52,399 nucleotides of DNA from Seribacter sulfatis (lineage in GTDB: Bacteria; Verrucomicrobiota; Verrucomicrobiia; Opitutales; Seribacteraceae). Below the pieces are notes generated by a model. That model did not search any database. It saw nothing but the letters and a program-made list of their open reading frames with translations, and had not been told where the DNA came from. The stretch's first letter is position 1; every line of letters starts with the position of its first letter. The position numbers were made by a program, and so were the translations under genes. The stretch covers positions 1-52,399 of the forward strand of contig NZ_CAXLMO010000006.1 of NCBI RefSeq assembly GCF_964187635.1, in the 5' to 3' direction. This document shows positions 42,270-50,474 of the stretch, in pieces.

Positions 42270-43256
42270 ATGGTAAGTGCATCTTCAAATTCAGGTGAGG
42301 GAGAAAGAAAGAAAAAAAATTCTTATACCCTAAAATTATCCAATGAGCAAATGGACAAATTGGGGAATTCTTTAAAGTCCAGAGATTGGCCTACCCGTAC
42401 TGTTCAATATGCCCGTTATGCATTCGATGGGGAATTGGTAAAGGTGGTTGTCTATGAAAGCGGTAAACTGGTTGTCCAGGGTAGAAAGACCGAGGATTTT
42501 GTGGCCAATATTCTTGAACCTGAGGTAACCGGAGAATTTTTACTCGGCTATGAGGAGGTGAATAACCCCGAATGGTTCGAACCGCATGCCGGGTTGGATG
42601 AAAGTGGAAAGGGAGATTTGTTCGGTCCGGTGGTCACGGCATGCGTTGTCGCTGATGGTGATATGGTCAGGGATTGGATGAATTCAGGTGTGAGAGACAG
42701 TAAGACAATCACAGATGGTGCGATTCTTAAAATGGCAAAGCAAATTAAGGATACGAAGGGTGTCGTGGTCAAAGTGGCATATACCAATATGGTCAAATAC
42801 AATGAGTTGTACTTACAATTTGATAGTAATTTAAATAAATTCCTGGCTTGGTTACACGGTCGGTCTTTGAACGATGCCATTAAAGAAAGAAAACCATCCT
42901 GGGGTTTACTGGACCAGTTTACTAAACAACCACTCGTGCAGAAATACGTGGAAGGGCAGGACTTTGATTTACAAATGCGAACCAAAGCGGAGGAGGACCC
43001 AGTTGTGGCAGCCGCGTCAATAATTGCCCGAGCAACTTGGTTGCAACAGATGAAAAAGCTTGGCGAATTAGCAGGGTGTGTTCTCCCCAAGGGTTCAGGG
43101 TCTCAGGCAAAGGAAAAAGCAACATCCCTCTACCAAAAGTGGGGGGAGGAACGAATGAAAGAGTTCTGTAAACTTCATTTTAAAACTGCTTATGAGGCTA
43201 TGGGAAAGACTCCTCCCGCAAAGCCAAAGTGGAATTCAAAATGGCGAAAGGGGTAA
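42270..43256 (+). CDS. rnhC: Ribonuclease HIII
   Basis: About 328 residues. The N-terminal TBP-like substrate-binding domain (about 15-95) precedes the RNase H fold with the HIII-type catalytic motif LDESGKGDLFGPVV near residue 107-120, and the later Asp/Glu of the active site in VRDSKTI near 139 and EEDPVVAAASIIARATW near 235. It cleaves RNA in RNA-DNA hybrids. The frame could start at TTG 42231, but ATG 42270 is preferred. It is followed 18 bases later by RNase HII, an uncommon tandem arrangement. Confidence 0.92.
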   Translation: MVSASSNSGEGERKKKNSYTLKLSNEQMDKLGNSLKSRDWPTRTVQYARYAFDGELVKVVVYESGKLVVQGRKTEDFVANILEPEVTGEFLLGYEEVNNPEWFEPHAGLDESGKGDLFGPVVTACVVADGDMVRDWMNSGVRDSKTITDGAILKMAKQIKDTKGVVVKVAYTNMVKYNELYLQFDSNLNKFLAWLHGRSLNDAIKERKPSWGLLDQFTKQPLVQKYVEGQDFDLQMRTKAEEDPVVAAASIIARATWLQQMKKLGELAGCVLPKGSGSQAKEKATSLYQKWGEERMKEFCKLHFKTAYEAMGKTPPAKPKWNSKWRKG

Positions 43257-43274
43257 GGCCTCATATTTGAAAAG

Positions 43275-44045
43275 ATGGTCAATCCACTATGGACTTTTGA
43301 TCGGAAGCGAACGAAGGGATATCTGGGAATTATTGGGGTTGATGAGGCCGGCCGGGGCTGCCTCGCCGGGCCTGTAGTGGCGGGTGCTGTCTTGTTGAAA
43401 AATGATTTTTTTAAACATCGAGGAAATCGAAAGTCTTGCTCCACGGTTAATGACTCTAAACAACTCAAAGAGAAGCAAAGAGAGGACCTATTTGAACAGA
43501 TTCAAAAACTAGAGGAGAAGGGAGATCTGTTCTGGGCATTTGGGGAGGCTTCGGTCGAGGAAATCGAAGCCGAAAATATTGTCGGGGCTACCTGCCTCGC
43601 AATGACGCGTGCAATGGAGGGGGTTTCCTTATCTTCCAAGGAAATTTGGAAGCCGGATTTTAAATCAGAAAAAGATTTGTTTGCGGATGCAATGAGTCGG
43701 AAAGAAAACACATGGGTGGTAAGCGTGGATGGTCGTCCGATGAAAAAACTTCCTTTTCAACATGAGGGATTGATCAAAGGTGATACTTTTTCATTGGCTA
43801 TTGCCATGGGTTCAATAGTGGCAAAAGTAACCCGTGATCGGTTTATGAGAAAATTAGCGCTCGTTTATGAAGGGTATGATTTTGCCTCGAATAAGGGATA
43901 TGGTTCTCCTAAGCATTTAGTAGGTCTACAGGAAAATGGTCCCTGTATTCACCATCGACCTCGATTTCTTAGGAAAATCTTAAATTGCGGAGCGGAGAAA
44001 AAATCAAATGAAGAAGATTCGCAAAGCCAGTTGAGTTTCTCGTAA
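43275..44045 (+). CDS. rnhB: Ribonuclease HII
   Basis: A 256-residue enzyme with the RNase HII signature GVDEAGRGCLAGPVVAGAV near 21-39, VNDSKQLKEKQRE near 58-70, a catalytic Asp in VSVDGRP near 152, and SIVAKVTRDRFM near 183. It removes ribonucleotides misincorporated into DNA. The central region has an insertion around SKEIWKPDFKSEKDLFADAM compared with short RNase HII proteins. It follows rnhC directly, so the cell encodes both enzyme types from one transcript. Confidence 0.95.
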   Translation: MVNPLWTFDRKRTKGYLGIIGVDEAGRGCLAGPVVAGAVLLKNDFFKHRGNRKSCSTVNDSKQLKEKQREDLFEQIQKLEEKGDLFWAFGEASVEEIEAENIVGATCLAMTRAMEGVSLSSKEIWKPDFKSEKDLFADAMSRKENTWVVSVDGRPMKKLPFQHEGLIKGDTFSLAIAMGSIVAKVTRDRFMRKLALVYEGYDFASNKGYGSPKHLVGLQENGPCIHHRPRFLRKILNCGAEKKSNEEDSQSQLSFS

Positions 44046-44067
44046 AAAAAAGATATTTTTAATTCGT

Positions 44068-44814
44068 ATGATTTTGTTAGGAGTAAATATTGACCATGTT
44101 GCAACATTGCGGCAGGCACGCTATCGCGATGAAGAAAATACCTTTGGAGGCTTTGTGGAGCCCGATCCTGCACAAATGGCCTGGCTCGCAGAAGATGCTG
44201 GTGCGGATGGAATTACTATGCATATTCGCGAAGACAGAAGGCATGTGCAGGTGGAGGATGTTCAACGGTACCAGGAAAAGATGAAAACCCGTTTGAATTT
44301 GGAAACCTCGATGTCGCTGGAGATGGTTCAGTTGGCTCAGGAAATAAATCCGGACAGCGTTTGCCTGGTGCCGGAAAATCGGAAAGAGGTAACCACCGAA
44401 GGCGGACTGGATGTGTGCGGGAATATTGAACGAGCGAACGAGGTGGTTCGCGAGTTACTTCAAAATGGAATCCCGGTGAGTATGTTTATTGATCCGGACC
44501 CTCACCAGTTGGAAGCCTGTGCAAAGATCGGTGCCCCATGGGTTGAGTTGCACACTGGAAGCTTTGCCCGTGCATGGTATGATTCCGAGCGAAGGGAAAA
44601 AGAATTAAGTATTTTAAGGGAGGGAATGCGAGTTGGATTGGAGCTTGGATTACGGGTAAATGCGGGGCATGGAATTAATTATGAAAATGTGGAGGGAGCC
44701 AAGACGCTGGAATCAATTTACGAATTTAATATTGGTCACAGTATTATTTCCCGTTCCCTGAACACCGGTTTGGTGGAATCGGTAAAAAAAATGCGTACCC
44801 TCTTGAATCAGTGA
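44068..44814 (+). CDS. pdxJ: Pyridoxine 5'-phosphate synthase
   Basis: A 248-residue TIM-barrel enzyme that condenses 1-deoxyxylulose 5-phosphate with 3-amino-2-oxopropyl phosphate to form pyridoxine 5'-phosphate. It has GVNIDHVATLRQARY at 5-19, DGITMHIREDRRHVQ near 49-63, VCLVPENRKEVTTEGG near 95-110 and a closing NIGHSIISRSL near 227. It overlaps acpS by four bases, the familiar pdxJ-acpS arrangement. Confidence 0.96.
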   Translation: MILLGVNIDHVATLRQARYRDEENTFGGFVEPDPAQMAWLAEDAGADGITMHIREDRRHVQVEDVQRYQEKMKTRLNLETSMSLEMVQLAQEINPDSVCLVPENRKEVTTEGGLDVCGNIERANEVVRELLQNGIPVSMFIDPDPHQLEACAKIGAPWVELHTGSFARAWYDSERREKELSILREGMRVGLELGLRVNAGHGINYENVEGAKTLESIYEFNIGHSIISRSLNTGLVESVKKMRTLLNQ

Positions 44815-45221
44815 CATCGATACCGGAAATTCCATTGGGTAGTAATGTGATAGGTCTTGGCATTGATACAATCGAAGTCTCCAGAATCAAGGAATCCATA
44901 GAAAGGCACGGGGAGCATTTTCTAAATAAGATTTTCACTCCTGAAGAGCAGTCGTACTGCGATGATAAGTCAGACTCCGCTCCTTTCTACGCCACCCGTT
45001 TTGCTTCCAAGGAAGCGATGGCAAAAGCTTTTCGTACAGGAATGGGCAAGGAGTTTGGATGGTTGGATTCCGAAGTAGTTCATGGAGATGCCGGAGAACC
45101 ATTTATTAAATTGAGTGAAGCAGGCCAAGAATTACTTGAAAAAGTAGGTGCTTCCAAAGTGCTGATCAGTCTTACTCATTTATCAACTGTTGCTTCGGCA
45201 GTGGTAATCCTGGTTTCGTGA
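44811..45221 (+). CDS. acpS: Holo-[acyl-carrier-protein] synthase
   Basis: A 136-residue phosphopantetheinyl transferase with GLGIDTIEVSRI near residues 14-25 (metal-binding Asp) and RFASKEAMAKAF near 62-73 (metal-binding Glu and Lys). It transfers 4'-phosphopantetheine from CoA to ACP. The start is GTG at 44811 overlapping the pdxJ stop (GTGA), and its stop overlaps the nnr start. A possible client in this window is the ACP-dehydratase fusion at 50475-51416. Confidence 0.95.
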   Translation: MTSIPEIPLGSNVIGLGIDTIEVSRIKESIERHGEHFLNKIFTPEEQSYCDDKSDSAPFYATRFASKEAMAKAFRTGMGKEFGWLDSEVVHGDAGEPFIKLSEAGQELLEKVGASKVLISLTHLSTVASAVVILVS

Positions 45222-46798
45222 TGAACTCCTTACCCAGCGATCCTATTTTGAGTTGCGAGGAAGCGCTTGCGTTTGAAAGCAATTATTTTAATGGCGACCA
45301 AGAGCGTGAATGGGAAGCAATGAATCAGGCGGGTGATGCATTAGGGGATGGCTTGTTGAGGGACATGCGCGAATTACGAACTATTCCCCATCGCCCACGA
45401 ATTTTGGTTTTAGTAGGCAAGGGCCACAATGGAGGCGATGCTTTGATTGCAGCCAAACGCCTACTGAAGACTATACCCACGGCACGTGCAGTAATTTGGC
45501 AGCTCTGTAAATGGCAGGATTGTAAGCCACTTTGCCAGAGGGCTCATGTTGAACTGATCGAGTTGGTTGGTAAGCGAGTAAAAGAGGTTGAACCCCTTGA
45601 AGCTTTGAAGGGGAGGGGAGAAATTGAAAAGATTTTTGCAGATTTACTACAAGAGCGCGATTTCTCTGCTTCAATTGATGGTTTACTGGGTATGCAAGCA
45701 AGATCTCCGCTGAAGTTTCCAATTGCTGACTTAATTTCTGTAATCAATCAAAGCGAAGGGATCGCAGTTCGAGCATCTGTGGATATACCCACTGGAGTGG
45801 GGCAAGATTTTTGTGGTGAAGCACTTCGGGCTGATTTTACCTATGCAACGGGTATCGCAAAGAGCCCTATTATTGAATCGGGTAATCAAAAGTGGACGGG
45901 CCGCCTTCGTTATTTGGATCTCGGTTTTTTTGTAAAGAAATCAGACCGATCTTTTAAAAGCTCACAAAAGCAGGTTCTATGTGGCTCGGCATTGAGGAAA
46001 TTACGTACATTAAGACCGGCTGACTGTGACAAGCGTACTCATGGTCACCTATTTCTTCTCGCAGGTTCGCGGGAGTTGGGGGGAGCAGCAATGATGGCTG
46101 CACAAGCCGCTCTAAAAGCTGGCGTAGGTCTTCTTACGGTCGGTATTCCCGAATCTTTACATTCGTCTTTTGTTGCCCAGCGACCAGAAGCAATGTGGAT
46201 TCCCTTACCGGAAACTCCAGAGGGTGGATTAGCGCTTGAGGGATTAGGCAAAATTCGCCAATTTCTTGGTAAAGCAACCGCCCTGGCGATTGGTCCAGGA
46301 TTAGGTATAGAAGCCGAAACGCATTCGCTTGTTCGCGAGGTACTTCACTTGTGGAAAGGTTCGGTCGTTATTGACGCGGATGCCCTCCGTTCTGAAATTT
46401 TGGAAAACATTCCTGTACCGGAACGTTTAATCCTTACCCCTCACGCCGGTGAGTTTAAACGCTTTGCTGGTTCACAATCAGCGAGAGAATATTCATCTTT
46501 AACTGGTTCAATTGTGGTTCTTAAAGGAGCACATTCAGAAATTATCTCTACGGAGAAACATCATTATTGTTTTTCTGGTAGCTCGCTTTTAGCACGAGGG
46601 GGAAGTGGTGATTTACTGACAGGAATTATTGGCGCTTTACTGGCAAAAGCAAAATACGATCTTTTTTCCACCGCTTCACTCGGAGTGCTTTGGCACGGCC
46701 GAGCAGGAGAGGTTCTTGCGCGTCAGCATGGACAGGAAGCAGTTTATTCGACCGATGTCTTAGATTATCTATCCTTTGCAATACGAAATGACTTCTGA
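45218..46798 (+). CDS. nnr: Bifunctional NAD(P)H-hydrate epimerase / ADP-dependent dehydratase
   Basis: A 526-residue fusion that repairs damaged NAD(P)H hydrates. The N-terminal YjeF_N epimerase domain (about 1-230) has LVGKGHNGGDALIAAKRL near residue 65 and VDIPTGVG near 188. The C-terminal ribokinase-like dehydratase domain has GHLFLLAGSRELGGAAMMA, GPGLG near 357 and the catalytic ARGGSGDLLTGIIGA near 465. GTG at 45218 and ATG at 45221 are both possible starts. It overlaps acpS by up to four bases and the nucleotidyltransferase by 11. Confidence 0.95.
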   Translation: MMNSLPSDPILSCEEALAFESNYFNGDQEREWEAMNQAGDALGDGLLRDMRELRTIPHRPRILVLVGKGHNGGDALIAAKRLLKTIPTARAVIWQLCKWQDCKPLCQRAHVELIELVGKRVKEVEPLEALKGRGEIEKIFADLLQERDFSASIDGLLGMQARSPLKFPIADLISVINQSEGIAVRASVDIPTGVGQDFCGEALRADFTYATGIAKSPIIESGNQKWTGRLRYLDLGFFVKKSDRSFKSSQKQVLCGSALRKLRTLRPADCDKRTHGHLFLLAGSRELGGAAMMAAQAALKAGVGLLTVGIPESLHSSFVAQRPEAMWIPLPETPEGGLALEGLGKIRQFLGKATALAIGPGLGIEAETHSLVREVLHLWKGSVVIDADALRSEILENIPVPERLILTPHAGEFKRFAGSQSAREYSSLTGSIVVLKGAHSEIISTEKHHYCFSGSSLLARGGSGDLLTGIIGALLAKAKYDLFSTASLGVLWHGRAGEVLARQHGQEAVYSTDVLDYLSFAIRNDF

Positions 46799-47711
46799 AC
46801 AACCTACTCTTCTCGTCCTCGCTGCTGGCATGGGTTCCCGTTACGGAGGACTAAAGCAACTTGATCCTGTTGGACCGAGCGGAGAAACGATCATGGACTA
46901 TTCGATCTATGACGCCCGCAAGGCTGGTTTTAATAAAGTTGTTTTTTTAATTCGGGAAGAAATTGCAGAAATTTTTCGCGAAAAGATAGGCGCTAAATAT
47001 TTGGGAATCATGGAGGTGTCGTACGCTTTTCAGGAAAAAAGTGATCTGCCTCTTGGATGTAATTTTCCGGAAGGCCGGGAAAAACCATGGGGTACGGGTC
47101 ATGCGGTTTGGGCAGCCAGGAAAGAACTCGAGCATAGTCCGTTCGCAGTGATTAATGCGGATGATTTTTACGGAGCGGAAACATTTAAAGTTCTGTATGA
47201 GCAATTTACGGAGTTTTCTACTTTTTCAATACACGATGAACTGCCATGTGCAATGGTCGGGTTTCGCCTTTCCGAAACCATGTCCGAGTACGGGGCAGTT
47301 TCTCGTGGAATCTGCCAGACTGAGAGTGGAGTTTTAAAAAAAGTGGAGGAATGGACTGGAATTCAAGGAAATCCAATTATCGGAATTAATAGCAAGGGAG
47401 AAGGAGGAAAACTGACCGGCGAGGAATTGGTCTCCATGAATGTTTGGGCTTTTCCCTCTTCTGTTTTTGAATTTCTGGAAAAAAGCTTTGTTGAGTTTCT
47501 TCACAAACTATCAGATGCGGAGAAGGAGGAATTTTATCTTCCTTTTGCGGTGGATCAATGGATTAAGCAAGGGATTGCCCAAGTCCAGGTGAAACAGGCG
47601 AAATGCGAATGGATGGGGGTGACTTATAAGGAAGATAAACCCCGTGTTGAGGAATCAATCGCAAATTTGGTTAACGCTGGATTTTACCCGAGCCCGTTGA
47701 GTATGGCGTAA
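46788..47711 (+). CDS. NDP-sugar pyrophosphorylase-like nucleotidyltransferase
   Basis: About 307 residues. The N-terminal signature LLVLAAGMGSRYGGLKQLDP (about residues 8-27) is that of nucleotidyltransferases of the GT-A fold, followed by GETIMDYSI, GTGHAVWAAR near 107 and INADDFYG near 125 with the metal-binding Asp. The C-terminal part lacks the hexapeptide beta-helix of GlmU/RmlA-type bifunctional enzymes. It probably activates a sugar or other phosphate with an NTP; the substrate is unknown. ATG at 46788 is chosen, overlapping the end of nnr by 11 bases. Confidence 0.86.
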   Translation: MTSEQPTLLVLAAGMGSRYGGLKQLDPVGPSGETIMDYSIYDARKAGFNKVVFLIREEIAEIFREKIGAKYLGIMEVSYAFQEKSDLPLGCNFPEGREKPWGTGHAVWAARKELEHSPFAVINADDFYGAETFKVLYEQFTEFSTFSIHDELPCAMVGFRLSETMSEYGAVSRGICQTESGVLKKVEEWTGIQGNPIIGINSKGEGGKLTGEELVSMNVWAFPSSVFEFLEKSFVEFLHKLSDAEKEEFYLPFAVDQWIKQGIAQVQVKQAKCEWMGVTYKEDKPRVEESIANLVNAGFYPSPLSMA

Positions 47712-47762
47712 TTTTTTGTATCAATGTTCCCCTATTGATTGAACTCATTGAAGCGAGGTAAC

Positions 47763-47779
47763 AAGCAAAGTATTTGCTT
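47763..47779. terminator. Possible hairpin between convergent genes
   Basis: A perfect 7-bp inverted repeat (AAGCAAA-GTA-TTTGCTT) lies in the 66-base gap between the convergent nucleotidyltransferase and acidic-protein genes and reaches the stop codon of the latter. The loop is only three bases and no T run follows, so it is a weak terminator candidate. Confidence 0.3.
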
Positions 47780-49229
47780 AGCCGAATTGGGGGGTAATCT
47801 CAATTTTTTCACCTGCTTTGACCTCTATTTTTCCGGATTGATCGGGGTCGTTATCGTTTCGGTATAACTGAACGGTCAGGGAGGCATTTTTTCGGGATGG
47901 AGACCAGGCCCACTTGCCAATTTCAATAAAGTTCATCGGGACGCCTTCATCCCAATTTAATCCAGGACCTTCCCCTCGAAGGTAGGGTTTATTTCCAATT
48001 CCAATCATTACATTAGCTACGACTGAAGTGGTGCCCGTGGAAGATGTTTTGGGGACTGAAATTTCCTTATTTTCAAGTGATGAAATACTACTTCCCGAGG
48101 AATCGCTTGGGTCAGTCTCTTGCAGTATGGCATCGACCTTACGCAGGGTCTCCGCAGGGTCGGGAAGTTCGAGTGCAAGCTCTTCAATCACCGGTTCTTC
48201 TTGAACGTCAGTATTATCGGGTGACTCCTCACTTGGTTGGCTTTTTTCAGGAGTAGCGGTCTCGTCATTGGTATCAAGTTCATCTTCAATTGTTTGGTCT
48301 TGGCCTTCTGGAGAGGATTCAAGTGCAGGATTTGGTGGAGTAGGAGGTTCCATTTCGTCTTCATTCTGGCCCTCTAGTTCAATCTCAACCTCTCCGCTTG
48401 ATTCTTCAGTATCCTGCCCGAACGATTCAGTTTCAACGCTCGACTCGACGATGGTTTCTTCTGCCGGGTCCGATTCAATAATTTCTTCCTCTATATCCTC
48501 CTCTTCTTTTGTTAATTTGGAATCATCGGAAAGAGGATCGCTTTCCACATTATTCGGTGAGCGATCGGAAACTAGTTCTGGGTCTTTTTTTTCAATCACC
48601 ACAGGTTCCGGGAATTCGGTGGGTAATGTTTGAACTAACTTTTTAAGACTTTGAACCTCCTTGGATAGGGAATCGATCGAGTTTTGAATCAAAGGAATAT
48701 TCTGAGCCATTTGAGCAACGGCAGGGTCCGGTTCTGGAAGGAGGGGAGTTTGAACCACTAATTCTTCGAGTCCTTTCAATTTTTCCATCAGACTCCTTTT
48801 AATTTCATTTAAATCATTAGGGAGTTCAGAAAGGGTAGGGTCGGGGGAAGGCTCTTGTTTTTGAGAATCGGATACAATTTTATCAACCAATGTGGGGACT
48901 TTATCAATTTTTACTGAAAATGCCTCCAACTGGCTTTTCATTTCTTTTATGTCAAAATAAGTCTTTCGATGGAGTTCCTCGTCTTTTCGATTCGAAGGAT
49001 CAAATGCAATGGCGAGAAACCGGTCAATTAAATGAGGTATGAAGACGAGAATGGAAGCGAGGCCTGAGGCGAGAATACAAGTGGTCAGTTGCCACTGATC
49101 AAGGGTTTTATTTACAGTTAGATGAAGATATGCAAAGCCGATGACCAATGAAATGATAAAAAGGGCAGCACAATAGAAAGGCCATTTGGTAACCCCTTCT
49201 TTTTCTTCCTCGTTTTCTTCGAAATCCAT
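47778..49229 (-). CDS. Membrane protein with long acidic linker and conserved C-terminal domain
   Basis: A 483-residue protein of unknown function. Two transmembrane helices (about 18-38 and 48-66) are followed by a helical, partly coiled-coil region (90-200). A low-complexity linker very rich in Glu, Asp, Ser and Pro follows (about 210-380). The C-terminal domain (about 405-483) is compact: VMIGIGNKPYLRGEGPGLNW, IEIGKWAWSP and LTVQLYRNDNDP. I recall similar C-terminal domains in Opitutae proteins but know no function. The topology suggests an inner-membrane anchor holding the C-terminal domain far from the membrane. Confidence 0.72.
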   Translation of the reverse strand: MDFEENEEEKEGVTKWPFYCAALFIISLVIGFAYLHLTVNKTLDQWQLTTCILASGLASILVFIPHLIDRFLAIAFDPSNRKDEELHRKTYFDIKEMKSQLEAFSVKIDKVPTLVDKIVSDSQKQEPSPDPTLSELPNDLNEIKRSLMEKLKGLEELVVQTPLLPEPDPAVAQMAQNIPLIQNSIDSLSKEVQSLKKLVQTLPTEFPEPVVIEKKDPELVSDRSPNNVESDPLSDDSKLTKEEEDIEEEIIESDPAEETIVESSVETESFGQDTEESSGEVEIELEGQNEDEMEPPTPPNPALESSPEGQDQTIEDELDTNDETATPEKSQPSEESPDNTDVQEEPVIEELALELPDPAETLRKVDAILQETDPSDSSGSSISSLENKEISVPKTSSTGTTSVVANVMIGIGNKPYLRGEGPGLNWDEGVPMNFIEIGKWAWSPSRKNASLTVQLYRNDNDPDQSGKIEVKAGEKIEITPQFG

Positions 49230-49302
49230 TTTAAATAAATAAGTTAAATATTATCTGTTTGTTTTTTCTAAAAGAACCAAGCGAAAAATGTAAAAGAATT
49301 CA

Positions 49303-50379
49303 TTATGTGCGATCTCGTTCAGGAAAACCCACTTTTCGATACACTTTTCCGAGAATTTTATAAGCTCGTTTTTGGGCAGCATTTGCACCTTGTGCAAGAA
49401 CACTTTTCAGGTATGTCTTGTCTTGGATCAATTCGTGGTATTTTTCACGTACAGGTTGGAGAGAATCGCTGATCAGTTCGGTTAACTCTGATTTTAGTAC
49501 GCCATACCCTTTGCCTGCAAAATGTTCTTCGAGTTGATCGGTATTTTGACCTGAAAGCGCAGAATGAATGGAGAGAAGATTTGCCACACCCGGCTTTTCT
49601 GAGTTGGATTCGATTTTGGAACCGGAATCTGTTACAGCCGATGAAATTTTCTTTTTGATCAAATCTGGTTCATCAAGAATAAAGAGGGTTGCCCGCTCAT
49701 TTTTATCTGATTTTGACATTTTACGAGTCGGTTCAGAAAGAGACATAATTCGTGATCCCACTTTAGGGACATAAGGCTTGGGGATGACAAATGTTTCAGA
49801 ATATTGATGGTTAAATCGTTGTGCAAGATCACGACAGAGTTCAAGGTGCTGTCGTTGGTCTTCACCCACTGGAACTTGATCTGCATTGTAGAGCAAAATG
49901 TCAGCAGCCATTAAAACAGGATAGCATAGAATACCTGCATTAATCGAAGCTTGGGGCCGTGCACCCTCATGACTGAATTTGAGATCATCACCGTCCGAGT
50001 GAGTAGCTTTAAATCCAAGTTTTGCAGTTTTATCCTTAAACTGAGTCATTCTTTGAAGCTCGCCAATCGGAGTAATGCAAGTGAGGATCCAGGCCAATTC
50101 AGTATGTCCGACCACATGGGATTGTACAAATTGATGGCATTTTTCAGGATCCAGTCCGCAGGCAATATATTGTGCGAGGCAATCAAACACATTTTGTCGA
50201 AGCAATGCTGGCTTTGCTGGGGTGGTAATTGCATGTAAATCAACAATGCCAAAAAAACATTCATTCTTCTCAAGCATTTCCGCCCAATTGCGAACGGCAC
50301 CTAAATAGTTTCCTAAAGAAAGTTTCCCCGTTGGCTGGGCACAGGAGAGAATGACTTTTTTTTTGCCTTCTGAACTCAT
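49303..50379 (-). CDS. trpS: Tryptophan-tRNA ligase
   Basis: A 358-residue class Ic aminoacyl-tRNA synthetase. The HIGH-like motif is PTGKLSLGNYLGA near 16-28, and the KMSKS loop is intact (PTRKMSKSDKNERATLF near 217-233). GVHDADQ-type recognition is seen in LLYNADQVPVGEDQRQHLEL near 163-182. It charges tRNA-Trp. It is divergent from the ACP-dehydratase fusion. Confidence 0.96.
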   Translation of the reverse strand: MSSEGKKKVILSCAQPTGKLSLGNYLGAVRNWAEMLEKNECFFGIVDLHAITTPAKPALLRQNVFDCLAQYIACGLDPEKCHQFVQSHVVGHTELAWILTCITPIGELQRMTQFKDKTAKLGFKATHSDGDDLKFSHEGARPQASINAGILCYPVLMAADILLYNADQVPVGEDQRQHLELCRDLAQRFNHQYSETFVIPKPYVPKVGSRIMSLSEPTRKMSKSDKNERATLFILDEPDLIKKKISSAVTDSGSKIESNSEKPGVANLLSIHSALSGQNTDQLEEHFAGKGYGVLKSELTELISDSLQPVREKYHELIQDKTYLKSVLAQGANAAQKRAYKILGKVYRKVGFPERDRT

Positions 50380-50474
50380 AAGATTTTCAAAATAAATAGT
50401 TTGTGGACATGATAAATATAATTTTATATATACATTCTAGAAATAATCACCCTAAAACATTTACCCCATTTGTT

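Noticed and set aside
42548..43090. 180-residue open frame antisense to rnhC
   Set aside because: Inside the RNase HIII coding sequence, with low-complexity Thr/Ser composition; a shadow frame.
48268..48633. A Ser-rich 121-residue open frame on the + strand
   Set aside because: It is the complement of the acidic Glu/Asp/Ser-rich linker of the gene at 47778-49229; codon reversal of GAA/GAT runs yields serine-rich translation. No start context or similarity.
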